Shown piece after piece: positions 35,842 to 44,078 of a stretch of 64,000 nt of DNA (position 1 is its first letter; the number at the start of each line of letters is the position of its first letter). A program made the translations under genes and the position numbers. The stretch spans positions 62,594-126,593 of the forward strand of contig NZ_FODY01000010.1 of NCBI RefSeq assembly GCF_900110485.1, in the 5' to 3' direction. Below the pieces are notes generated by a model. It was not told the origin of the DNA, made no database searches, and was given only the letters and a program-made list of their open reading frames with translations. This stretch comes from Propionispora vibrioides. GTDB lineage: Bacteria > Bacillota > Negativicutes > Propionisporales > Propionisporaceae.

Positions 35842-36951
35842 ATGATATGTTTTGATCATGTTTCCAAAGCTTATGGGACCGGGCAAAGAGTACTACAAGA
35901 TATCAATTTGCATATTGAGCAGGGGGAACTGGTTGTTCTGATCGGCCCCAGCGGTTGTGGCAAAACGACTACCATGAAAATGATTAACCGCCTGGTAACG
36001 CCAAGTAGTGGCCAGGTATATATCAACGGGCAGGATATCGGCGAAAAAGATCCTGTAGAATTGCGACGCAACATTGGTTATGTCATCCAGAGTATTGGGC
36101 TCTTGCCGCATATGACCATTGAGGAAAATGTGGCACTTGTGCCCAGGCTGAAAAAATGGGAGCCTGAACGTTATATGGCACGGGTCCGTGAATTGATGAG
36201 AATGGTACATCTTGATCCTGAGGTGTATGGCGGACGCTATCCCGCCGAACTCAGTGGCGGGCAGCAACAGCGAATTGGCGTGATCCGGGCGATGGCCGCC
36301 GATCCTCCGATTATTCTGATGGATGAGCCTTTTAGTGCCCTGGACCCGATCAGCCGGGAGCAGCTTCAGGATGAGCTGGTGCGTTTACAGGAGGCCATTC
36401 GCAAAACCATTGTATTTGTAACCCATGATATTGATGAAGCGCTTAAGATTGGAAACCGGATTTGTATCTTGAACGGCGGACGGATTGTCCAATTCGATAC
36501 ACCCGAGCGTATTCTCCGTCATCCGGCCAATGAATTTGTCAGAAGTTTTATTGGTGAAAACCGGTTAAGCCGGGCGGAACCGTATCCGGAGATTGCCGAT
36601 GTTATGGTTAGACCGATTGTTTCGAATCCGGAACGGGGGTTGGCTGCCGCTATTCGTCTCATGCGGATTAAAAAGGTTGACACTTTGCTGATTGTGGATA
36701 GTGTGGGCCGGCTTATCGGTAAATCAAGCGTGTGGGATATCCAGAGCCGTTACCAGGAGGAAAACATAACCTTACAGGATGTCATGCAACAGGCGCAATA
36801 CGTTGTCCATGTTGAGCAGCCTTTGACGGAAGCCATCCAATTGATCAGTAAACACCGGATTGCCTATTTGCCGGTGGTTGACCGGAACAATATTTTGCTG
36901 GGGGTTATTACCCGTGCCAGCCTGGTGGACATTATGGCTGAACAGTTTTAG
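35842..36951 (+). CDS. opuCA: Glycine betaine/choline-type ABC transporter ATPase with tandem CBS domains
   Basis: 369 aa from ATG 35842, which follows GAGGAGGAG. ABC ATPase: Walker A GPSGCGKTTT, signature ELSGGQQQRIGV, Walker B IILMDEPFSALD, H-loop FVTHDIDEA. Two CBS modules at ~250-365 (MVRPIVSNPERGLAAAIRLM; IAYLPVVDRNNILLGVI). In Listeria and staphylococci the OpuCA CBS domains bind cyclic-di-AMP, which shuts off solute uptake; conservation of that binding here is inference. A longer frame from 35821 would begin inside the operator and is unlikely. Confidence 0.88.
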   Translation: MICFDHVSKAYGTGQRVLQDINLHIEQGELVVLIGPSGCGKTTTMKMINRLVTPSSGQVYINGQDIGEKDPVELRRNIGYVIQSIGLLPHMTIEENVALVPRLKKWEPERYMARVRELMRMVHLDPEVYGGRYPAELSGGQQQRIGVIRAMAADPPIILMDEPFSALDPISREQLQDELVRLQEAIRKTIVFVTHDIDEALKIGNRICILNGGRIVQFDTPERILRHPANEFVRSFIGENRLSRAEPYPEIADVMVRPIVSNPERGLAAAIRLMRIKKVDTLLIVDSVGRLIGKSSVWDIQSRYQEENITLQDVMQQAQYVVHVEQPLTEAIQLISKHRIAYLPVVDRNNILLGVITRASLVDIMAEQF

Positions 36952-36967
36952 AAAGTGAGGGGATGGT

Positions 36968-37609
36968 ATGTTCTACAATTTCTGGGGTATTATGCAAAGC
37001 CGCTGGGAAGATATTGTACTGGCAGCATCACAGCATATTGAATTAACCATCATTTCCCTGCTGCTTGCCAATTTGATTGCTATACCGGCAGGGATTATCC
37101 TAACCCGTTACCGGCGTTGGGCAGAACCGGTTATCGGCATTACCGCCGTATTCCAGACCATTCCCAGTCTGGCTTTGCTGGGGTTTATGATCCCACTGCT
37201 GGGAATAGGAACAGTGCCGGCCATTGTAGCGCTGACAATCTACGGGTTGCTGCCCATTATGCGTAATACCTATACAGGCATATTGGGCGTGTCGGCTTCC
37301 GTGGTGGAGGCAGGCATAGGCATGGGAATGACTTCGCTGCAGGTGTTACGGATGATTGAACTGCCCATGGCCCTGCCGGTTATTATGGCGGGAATACGAA
37401 CTGCCACGGTATTACTGATTGGGGTTGCGACGCTGGCGGCTCTGATTGGTGCCGGAGGATTGGGTGATCTTATTTTTAGGGGAATTGCCATGGCAAACTC
37501 CGAACTGATTCTGGCAGGTGCCTTGCCGGCAGCTTTGCTGGCGCTGGTTTTTGATTATGTATTAAAGAAACTGGAAATCTGGGTACAACCCAAAGGCGTT
37601 CAAAAATAA
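36968..37609 (+). CDS. opuCB: Glycine betaine/choline-type ABC permease
   Basis: 213 aa, five to six membrane helices of the BPD_transp_1 fold; EAA-like loop EAGIGMGMTSLQVLRMIELPMALPVIMAGIRTA near residues 118-145, and IGAGGLGDLIFRGI. Only one permease gene is present, whereas OpuC systems often have two (OpuCB and OpuCD), so it probably forms a homodimer. GTGAGGGGATGGT lies ahead of the start, 16 nt after opuCA. Confidence 0.87.
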   Translation: MFYNFWGIMQSRWEDIVLAASQHIELTIISLLLANLIAIPAGIILTRYRRWAEPVIGITAVFQTIPSLALLGFMIPLLGIGTVPAIVALTIYGLLPIMRNTYTGILGVSASVVEAGIGMGMTSLQVLRMIELPMALPVIMAGIRTATVLLIGVATLAALIGAGGLGDLIFRGIAMANSELILAGALPAALLALVFDYVLKKLEIWVQPKGVQK

Positions 37610-37630
37610 CGGTTGAAAGGAAGTGGGGAT

Positions 37631-38521
37631 ATGTGGAAAAAGGTAATTCTTCTGGGCTTGGTAACAGTCATGCTGGCCGGATGTTCACTTTTTGGCGGTG
37701 GAAGAGGTGACCGGGTGGTGATTGCCGGGAAAAATTTCACTGAGCAAGATATTCTGGTGTACATGATGAAATATATCATTGAGGATAAAACCAAACTTAC
37801 GGTAGAAACCAAACCCTTCCTGGGCGGAACCAACGTTGTGGCGCAAGCCATCGAACGGGGGGATATTGATATATATCCCGAATATACGGGAACGGCATTG
37901 ATTAATATTCTCGGTCAGCCTCTTATCAACGATCCACAGGGCGCTTACGATAAGGTGAAACAAATATACAAGGATGAAAAAAATCTGATTTGGCTCAAGC
38001 CTTTTGGCTTTAATAATACCTATACGTTGACCATGCGCGCTGACAGAGCCGAGCAACTAGGTGTGCACACCTTCAGTGATTTGGTTGCCAAAGCAGCGGA
38101 ATTGCAATTAGGCTGCACCCAGGAGTTTGCTGAAAGGGAAGACGGTTATAAAGGCTTGCAGAAAGCCTATCATATAGACTTTAAGAGCGTGAATGGGATG
38201 GATCCGGGCCTTACGTACGCGGCCGTCCGGGACGGAAAGGTCGACGTGATCGACGGCTTTTCCACCGATGGGCGGATTCCGGCCTTTGGCTTAAAAATAT
38301 TGGAAGACGACAAACATTTCTTTCCGCCTTACTATGCAGCACCTGTTGTAAGAAAGGAGTTACTGGATAAACATCCGGAAGTGGCCGAGGCGCTTAACCT
38401 GCTGGGCAACACCCTGACCGACAAGGACATGGCTGTTTTAAACGCAAAAGTGGATCTGGACAAACAGGATGCCAAAGACGTTGCGAGAACCTGGCTCAAG
38501 GAAAAAGGGCTGATCCAATAA
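37631..38521 (+). CDS. opuCC: Solute-binding lipoprotein of the OpuC-type system
   Basis: 296 aa from ATG 37631. Lipoprotein signal with lipobox LAGC at Cys17; the mature protein is an OpuAC/OsmF-type binding domain: VIAGKNFTEQDIL, GDIDIYPEYTGTAL (aromatic and Asp ligand region), GVDVIDGFSTDGRI-like segment near 195, and YYAAPVVRKELL. Binds betaine, choline, carnitine or another compatible solute. Because domain and permease are separate chains it resembles OpuC rather than OpuA. GGAAGTGGGG precedes the start. Confidence 0.87.
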   Translation: MWKKVILLGLVTVMLAGCSLFGGGRGDRVVIAGKNFTEQDILVYMMKYIIEDKTKLTVETKPFLGGTNVVAQAIERGDIDIYPEYTGTALINILGQPLINDPQGAYDKVKQIYKDEKNLIWLKPFGFNNTYTLTMRADRAEQLGVHTFSDLVAKAAELQLGCTQEFAEREDGYKGLQKAYHIDFKSVNGMDPGLTYAAVRDGKVDVIDGFSTDGRIPAFGLKILEDDKHFFPPYYAAPVVRKELLDKHPEVAEALNLLGNTLTDKDMAVLNAKVDLDKQDAKDVARTWLKEKGLIQ

Positions 38522-38537
38522 TAGGCATTCTTTGCAG

Positions 38538-38581
38538 GAAAACGGGAGGAGTCTGGTCTGGCCGGCTGCTCCTGTTTTCGC
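38538..38581 (+). terminator. Terminator of the opuC operon
   Basis: GAAAACGGGAGGAG pairs with CTCCTGTTTTC around a 16-nt loop; ends T-rich. Confidence 0.65.
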
Positions 38582-38641
38582 GATTCTTTCAGTCCGATTC
38601 GAAAATAAGGAGGCAAGCTTGAATTTAGTCTTATAGCTGGC

Positions 38642-38684
38642 CACAAAGGGGTATCTCAATTTCTATTGAGATACCCCCTTTGTT
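38642..38684. terminator. Second strong hairpin before the ger operon
   Basis: ACAAAGGGGTATCTCAA pairs with TTGAGATACCCCCTTTGT (17-18 bp) around 6 nt, followed by TTT. Insulates the ger promoter from upstream transcription. Confidence 0.75.
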
Positions 38685-38705
38685 TACTGTTGTATGACAG
38701 GCTGT

Positions 38706-38735
38706 GAGTAAATAGGGCCGGCTAAGGACATACTA
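38706..38735 (+). promoter_or_regulatory. Candidate sigma-G promoter of the ger operon
   Basis: GAGTA (38706-38710; consensus GHATR, one mismatch), exactly 18-bp spacer, CATACTA (38729-38735; consensus CATWHTA, full match). About 25 nt before the first codon, as expected for a forespore-expressed germination receptor. Confidence 0.55.
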
Positions 38736-38760
38736 TTGCTAATCCGGCGGGGGTGATGGG

Positions 38761-40626
38761 GTGAATAATAACTCGGCTTTTAAGTTGTACCGTTATTTGA
38801 AGAGTCTGTTAGTATACCAACCACCACAGCTTCCCGAGCCTTTCATCCTGCAGGAACAGGAATACGAAGTCCATGAAGAACAGGATGAGACAACCGGAAA
38901 AGAAGCGAAACTGGCGCAGTTAAACCGTTTGTTGGCTCAGGCAAAACGACTGGCCAAGGCAATGGAAGACAGTGTACAGGCTTTGCAGCAGCAAGGCAAA
39001 ACCCCGGTAAGCTCCGATATTATTGAAGAAGTTGAACTTCTGGAAGAGCAGCAGGCTGAAATAAATCCTCTTTGGATGGCTTATACCAGCAGTACCGAGG
39101 CGGAAAAAAGAATCATAAGCTCTGTACTGACGGAGAATGAAAAATTACTGAAGAAGCTTTATAATCTGCCGAAAAACAAAGATGCGGTTATTCGAAATTT
39201 CACACTCCCTTTTGTGCCGCCGCTGCCGGCTTTGTTGATATATCTTGACGGAATGATTGACAAAAAAGTCATTAATGAAGCCATCTTAAAGCCACTGCTG
39301 GCTATCCAGGATGATATACGTTATTCGGAAAGTCCGGATCTGGCGCAAACAATAGCCGATACGTTGCTGCCCAGCAATCAGGTACAGATTACTCAACGGT
39401 TTAATGAAGCAATGGATGGTGTCAATGGCGGTGATACGGCGTTATTGGTTGATGGAATGACCGCGGCTTTGGTTATTGACACAAAAGGGTATGATAAGCG
39501 AAGCATCGACAGGCCCCAACTGGAGCAGTCGGTGCGGGGCGGCCAGGCATCTTTTACTGAGAACTTACGGACTAATACCGCGCAAATCCGGGTAACTATG
39601 CCGACTAATGATCTGGTTACCGAGATGATTCTGGTAGGGGAACGTATTCCGATGAAATGTGCTGTCATGTATTTACAGTCGGTGGCGAACGAGACGGAAG
39701 TGGCGGAGGTTAAACGGCGCATTGAAGGCATCAGAACCGATTATATTCCGTCCGTTGGTGTGTTAGTGCAATTCATTGAAGATCATCCCAATATCCCTTT
39801 TCCCCAGAGCTTGTCTACCGAACGGGTGGACCGGATTGCTGTCCATTTGGCGGAGGGGAGGATTGCTGTTTTGTTGGACGGCAGTCCCTTTGTTCATATT
39901 CTTCCGACCAATTTATTTACTTTTTTTCAGTCCAGCGAGGATTTTAACCTGCCGGTCATGGTGGCGACGGGCGTACGCTTGTTGCGCTGGATCGGAACAG
40001 TACTGGCAATTATTTTGCCGGCGTTATATATGGCTATTAACTACTTTCATCAGGAAGCCTTGCCTACCGATCTGGCCCTGGCGATTGCCGGGGCACGGGA
40101 AAAGGTTCCTTTTCCTGCTTTGGTTGAGATTTTACTTATGGAGTTTTCCTTTGAGTTGATTCGTGAAGCCGGAATACGGGTTCCCGGTGTGTTAGGTTCA
40201 ACGATTGGCATTGTGGGCGCCATTATTTTAGGTCAGGCGGCCGTAAGTGCCAATATAGTCAGTCCGATTATGGTGGTATTGGTTGCCTTAACCGGGGTGG
40301 CTTCGTTTACCATACCTGATTATCGCATGGCCTTTGCTTTGCGCATTTACCGATTTGTACTGTTGCTGCTGGCTGCTGCCCTTGGCTTCGTCGGTATTGC
40401 CTTTGGCATGATAATTTTAACCATGCTGTTAACCAGCATGAAATCCTTCGGTGTTCCTTATTTGTCACCCTTAGGACCCAGAACAAGAGCCGGTCTGGAT
40501 GTGGTATTTAGAGGACCGGTCTACCGGCAAGAAAAACGTCCTGATGAATTGAACCCTAAAGATATCCGGCGTCAACCCGGAATCAGCCGTGTCTGGAAGA
40601 CTGAAAAACCGGTTAACAGGAGGTGA
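38761..40626 (+). CDS. Spore germination receptor subunit, GerA family
   Basis: 621 aa. N-terminal ~130 residues are hydrophilic and coiled-coil-like (Gln/Glu/Ala-rich), longer than in classic GerAA. The GerA domain follows (DGMIDKKVINEAILKPLL; ALLVDGMTAALVIDTKG; YLQSVANETEVAEVKRRIEGI), then about five to six membrane helices (from ~405; EILLMEFSFELIREAGIRVPG is the family signature). GTG start with GGGGGTGAT upstream. Acts with the B and C subunits in the spore inner membrane to sense a germinant, type unknown. Confidence 0.92.
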   Translation: MNNNSAFKLYRYLKSLLVYQPPQLPEPFILQEQEYEVHEEQDETTGKEAKLAQLNRLLAQAKRLAKAMEDSVQALQQQGKTPVSSDIIEEVELLEEQQAEINPLWMAYTSSTEAEKRIISSVLTENEKLLKKLYNLPKNKDAVIRNFTLPFVPPLPALLIYLDGMIDKKVINEAILKPLLAIQDDIRYSESPDLAQTIADTLLPSNQVQITQRFNEAMDGVNGGDTALLVDGMTAALVIDTKGYDKRSIDRPQLEQSVRGGQASFTENLRTNTAQIRVTMPTNDLVTEMILVGERIPMKCAVMYLQSVANETEVAEVKRRIEGIRTDYIPSVGVLVQFIEDHPNIPFPQSLSTERVDRIAVHLAEGRIAVLLDGSPFVHILPTNLFTFFQSSEDFNLPVMVATGVRLLRWIGTVLAIILPALYMAINYFHQEALPTDLALAIAGAREKVPFPALVEILLMEFSFELIREAGIRVPGVLGSTIGIVGAIILGQAAVSANIVSPIMVVLVALTGVASFTIPDYRMAFALRIYRFVLLLLAAALGFVGIAFGMIILTMLLTSMKSFGVPYLSPLGPRTRAGLDVVFRGPVYRQEKRPDELNPKDIRRQPGISRVWKTEKPVNRR

Positions 40627-40631
40627 CAGCT

Positions 40632-41750
40632 TTGAGCTATCAGCATGGAACGCTGGGACAGGCAGCGGCCATTGGTATTATTTTTAATATTTCTATGGTC
40701 AGGGTTTTTTTGTCCAATCCGGTGCAGGTTATTGCCTTAAGCGGAGAACTGGCCTGGCTTGTTACTCTTGTTGCCGGTTTTATCAGCATGGCTGCATCGT
40801 TTGTCTTCTTGTATGTCTATAAACGGGTGCCGGGAGACCTGTATCAGATAACGGAAAAATTGCTGGGAATCTGGGGAGCAAGAATCATGGCTCTTCTCTG
40901 CATCAGCCTGTTTTTTACTAACGCCGTTTTGCTCTTTAGACAGTTTACGGAAAATACCCTGCTTACCGCTTTGCCCAATACAGACTTTCAAGTTGTTTCT
41001 TTTGGCTATGCCATCTGTGTGCTGATTGTGCTTTATGCAGGAATTGAAGCAATGGGAAGATCCCTCTATATTATCATTCCTTTTGGTGTCATAGGATTAA
41101 CGACGGTATTCTTACTGCTCTATCCTTATTATGATGTCTATAATTTAGCGCCCTGGCTGGGTTATGGGATCAAAGAAGCCATTAGCGCTTCCATTGTGTC
41201 GAGCGGATATAATATGTCCGGAGTTTTGGCTGTAACCATGCTGGCTCCTTCGTTACAAAACTACCGGACTGTACGGACTTCCCTGGTATTTGGCCTTGGT
41301 GGCAGCGCTTTGATTAAAAGCGCGTCGCTGGGTGTATTTGTCCTGGTTTTTGGCGTTCAAGTGGGTCTGGAAAAAGTACTGCCGTTTTATGAAATGGCCC
41401 GCCTGGTATATATAAGCCGGTATTTGCAGCGAATTGAATCCCTATTTATTCTGTTATGGGTTATTGCCGGGACCTTTGCTGTTGCTGTTGCCCTGTATTT
41501 TGCCCTGTTTATGCTGGCAAGGTTACTTAACTTACCGGCGATCAAGCCGATAATGCCAATTGCTGTTATTATATTAGAACAAGTAGCCTCTTTACATGAA
41601 GATATCATTAAGGTAATACGAATGGATGGATACTTGCATACTACGGTATTTGCCGGATGCGAAATAGCTATTCCTTTTATTTTATTACTGGCTTTGTGGA
41701 TAAAGGGTTCCAAGCAGGGAGGCGTGAAGAAATGTCCTTCCGGCTCGTAG
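40632..41750 (+). CDS. Spore germination receptor subunit, GerB family (APC-type permease)
   Basis: About 372 aa, ten membrane helices, GerB/amino-acid permease fold. TTG at 40632 is chosen because AGGAGG (40618-40623) is 8 nt upstream; GTG at 40623 would overlap the Shine-Dalgarno. Runs 5 nt after the A-subunit stop and its 3' end overlaps the C-subunit start. The B subunit is the usual germinant-specificity component. Confidence 0.9.
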   Translation: MSYQHGTLGQAAAIGIIFNISMVRVFLSNPVQVIALSGELAWLVTLVAGFISMAASFVFLYVYKRVPGDLYQITEKLLGIWGARIMALLCISLFFTNAVLLFRQFTENTLLTALPNTDFQVVSFGYAICVLIVLYAGIEAMGRSLYIIIPFGVIGLTTVFLLLYPYYDVYNLAPWLGYGIKEAISASIVSSGYNMSGVLAVTMLAPSLQNYRTVRTSLVFGLGGSALIKSASLGVFVLVFGVQVGLEKVLPFYEMARLVYISRYLQRIESLFILLWVIAGTFAVAVALYFALFMLARLLNLPAIKPIMPIAVIILEQVASLHEDIIKVIRMDGYLHTTVFAGCEIAIPFILLLALWIKGSKQGGVKKCPSGS

Positions 41751-42979
41751 TCTGGTGTTTAGTTATTATTGGCAGCCTGCTCTTTACAACCGGCTGCAGC
41801 GGCGCTCAGGAAACCGATAGTACAGCCTATGTGCTGGCCCTGGGAATTGATAAGGGAGAGCAGGAAGGTACGATAAAGTATACCTGCCAGGTTGCTTTGC
41901 CAAAACCATCTACGAAAGAGGGTGGCGAAGAGGAATCCAAGACGCAGGTCAGTGTTACGGCGACAGCACGGTCATTGGCCGAGGCCCGTAATTTGATCAA
42001 TTCATCTATGTCCCGAACATTGACCTTTTCCCATATGAAAGCGCTTATTATCGGCGAAGATTTGGCGAAACAAGGCATTAATGATATTTTTGCTCCCTTG
42101 ATGCGATTCCGTGACATGCGCGGTTCTATCTATATTTTAGTGACTCACGGGGTTAGTGCACAGGATTTTATTGACAAGAACCGGCCCAAACTGGAGACGT
42201 TTATGTCCCGCTATTACGAGTCTATGATGTTTAGCGCGGAAGAGTCGGGTTATTATTTCCGGACTACCTTGCACGATTTTTATAAAGAGCTAAAAAACGT
42301 AGGAGATTGCCCACTGGCTACATTGGTTAGCCTTAATGAGAGAAAAGGCAATAATCAAGAAGAAGGAAGTATGTTCCCCGCTGAGGTTTCTTCCGAATAC
42401 ACGGCAGGAAATGCTCCTTTAGAGAAGGGGAACCCGGCGGAGGCTCTGGGGCTTGCCGTATTTAACGGTGATAAAATGGTAGGGACGCTGACCGATGAGG
42501 AAACCCGTATGGTAAATATTCTGCGGGGAAATTTACCGCGTGGCTTCTATGTCATAACCGATCCGTTGGTACCGGAGAAGTTTGTTAATCTCACCATGCG
42601 GCTAAACGGTAAACCCCATATTACATTAAAACAGGTGGACGGGCAGGTTCATGTTAAGGTAGAGGTAAATGTGGAAACGGAAATAACGGCAATTCCCAGC
42701 GGTACAAACTATGAGCAAGGTGAATACAACCAGTTGCTGGAAAGCCATATCAACCAGCTTTTGCAGGCCCAGATCCTGAAAATGCTTCATAAGACGCAGG
42801 AGTGGGGCTGCGATGTGGCTGGCTTTGGGGTGCGTATGCGGCCGTTTTTTGCTACCCATCAGGAGTTTATGCAATTAGACTGGCCGCCCATGTACCGGCA
42901 GGCGGAGTTTGACATAAGTGTCAAGACCATTGTGCGGCGAACCGGCCTCATGCAGCAGACGGTGGGAAAGATAGAATGA
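41732..42979 (+). CDS. Spore germination receptor subunit, GerC family lipoprotein
   Basis: 415 aa from ATG 41732, preceded by GGGAGGCGTGAAGAA. Signal peptide with lipobox TTGC (Cys near 22); GerC features ALGIDKGEQEGTIKYTCQVALP, SRTLTFSHMKALIIGEDLA, and the C-terminal domain LESHINQLLQAQILKMLHKTQEWGCDVAGFG in segments. The C subunit sits on the outer face of the spore inner membrane. Overlaps the B-subunit gene by 19 nt. Confidence 0.9.
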   Translation: MSFRLVVWCLVIIGSLLFTTGCSGAQETDSTAYVLALGIDKGEQEGTIKYTCQVALPKPSTKEGGEEESKTQVSVTATARSLAEARNLINSSMSRTLTFSHMKALIIGEDLAKQGINDIFAPLMRFRDMRGSIYILVTHGVSAQDFIDKNRPKLETFMSRYYESMMFSAEESGYYFRTTLHDFYKELKNVGDCPLATLVSLNERKGNNQEEGSMFPAEVSSEYTAGNAPLEKGNPAEALGLAVFNGDKMVGTLTDEETRMVNILRGNLPRGFYVITDPLVPEKFVNLTMRLNGKPHITLKQVDGQVHVKVEVNVETEITAIPSGTNYEQGEYNQLLESHINQLLQAQILKMLHKTQEWGCDVAGFGVRMRPFFATHQEFMQLDWPPMYRQAEFDISVKTIVRRTGLMQQTVGKIE

Positions 42980-43024
42980 AACGGCTATTGAAGTACAAGA
43001 GATGTTGGCTTGCGGGGTGGTAAG

Positions 43025-43186
43025 ATGGATTACTTGTTTTTCGTGCTTAGCCTGGTTGCTGCTGTGCCGGCCTATACCTATGCTTCCTGGTTGAATAAAC
43101 AGAACAATAAGGCCGGCGCCATCTGGATGTGGACAATGGTATTGCTGGGGATAGGCTTAGCGGTCTTTAGTATGCTGCGCTACTAA
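43025..43186 (+). CDS. 53-aa two-helix membrane protein after gerC
   Basis: Starts MDYLFFVLSLVAAVPAYTYA, has a polar turn SWLNKQNNKAG, and a second hydrophobic helix ending FSMLRY. GCGGGGTGG precedes the ATG. Lying 45 nt after gerC in the same direction, it is probably a member of the ger operon; small two-helix 'D' subunits have been reported with some germination receptors, so that is the best guess. No sequence family recognised. Confidence 0.65.
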   Translation: MDYLFFVLSLVAAVPAYTYASWLNKQNNKAGAIWMWTMVLLGIGLAVFSMLRY

Positions 43187-43288
43187 TCTGGTTGTAGTTA
43201 TGAAAATAAAAATAACACCGGCACCCTGCTGCGGAATATACTTACTATATACGGAGTAGGTAATTTTTGAATGAGCTGGAGGGATAGG

Positions 43289-43981
43289 ATGCGTATCGGA
43301 ATTGTCGGTGTAGGCCGTATGGGGCGGGCGTTAGCTTCCAGGCTTTCGCAGCAGGGAGGCTATTCCTTATGCCTGTTCGACAAAAATGCCGGCAGACGGC
43401 AGGCACTGGCAGCCAAGCTCTGTGCTGAAGCGGTGAGCAGCCTGGCGGATATGGAAGCGCTGCCGCTGGTCATATTAGCCGTACCTGATGGGGAGGTGCT
43501 GGAATGTATCAAAGTTTTTGGCCGGATGAAGCTGCCGCCGGTAGTGATTAACATAGCCACCAATATAACCCGGGAAAGTCTGCTGCAGGCAACGGAACCC
43601 AACCTGACAGCCGTCAATGTGAAATTTATCGGCCACGCGGGAGAACTGGCTTTGGGGCAGCGGCCGGTGATCATTGTCGATAAAAGCAGCGGCAGTATGG
43701 CAACGGTGATTCGGGCCGTTTTTCAAACGGTAGGCGATGTGGTGATCGGTGATTCCGACTTGGTTGGGGTAATCAACCGGATTGCAGCGGAAGAGGTACT
43801 GATTGCCGGTGTCCGGATCGAAAACCGTCTGCGGCAGGCGGTAATTTCCGATCCGGCGATGATTCGAAGCGCCATTCGTCAGGTGGCGGCCGGAACGTTA
43901 AAGGCTTTTGCCGACAAGGATTTGGGTCCTTTTGCTCAGGAAATTGTCGGTGCGGTACGGGAAAGAATCAACCGGACTTAG
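43289..43981 (+). CDS. NAD(P)-binding oxidoreductase, ProC/F420-oxidoreductase-like
   Basis: 230 aa from ATG 43289 (GGAGGGA upstream; ATG 43271 is too far up). N-terminal Rossmann motif GIVGVGRMGRALASRL, VILAVPDGEVLECI and a ProC-like INIATNITRESL region. The C-terminal half is shorter than the dimerisation domain of true pyrroline-5-carboxylate reductases (about 270 aa), so the substrate is uncertain. Confidence 0.65.
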   Translation: MRIGIVGVGRMGRALASRLSQQGGYSLCLFDKNAGRRQALAAKLCAEAVSSLADMEALPLVILAVPDGEVLECIKVFGRMKLPPVVINIATNITRESLLQATEPNLTAVNVKFIGHAGELALGQRPVIIVDKSSGSMATVIRAVFQTVGDVVIGDSDLVGVINRIAAEEVLIAGVRIENRLRQAVISDPAMIRSAIRQVAAGTLKAFADKDLGPFAQEIVGAVRERINRT

Positions 43982-44028
43982 GAACTGCCAGGTTATATTA
44001 ATCAGCCATTCCTCATACTTGTCTAATA

Positions 44029-44073
44029 AAAAGATCAGGCTCTGTGCCAGAAGCGCAGAGCCTGATCTTTTTT
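44029..44073. terminator. Bidirectional terminator
   Basis: AAAGATCAGGCTCTG pairs with CAGAGCCTGATCTTT, T run on the forward strand and A/T-rich on the other; serves the convergent ProC-like and hexokinase genes. Confidence 0.85.
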
Positions 44074-44078
44074 CTGAT

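Noticed and set aside
42976-43023. 15-codon frame overlapping the gerC stop (ATGA)
   Set aside because: Too short to support; probably chance overlap before the 53-aa gene.
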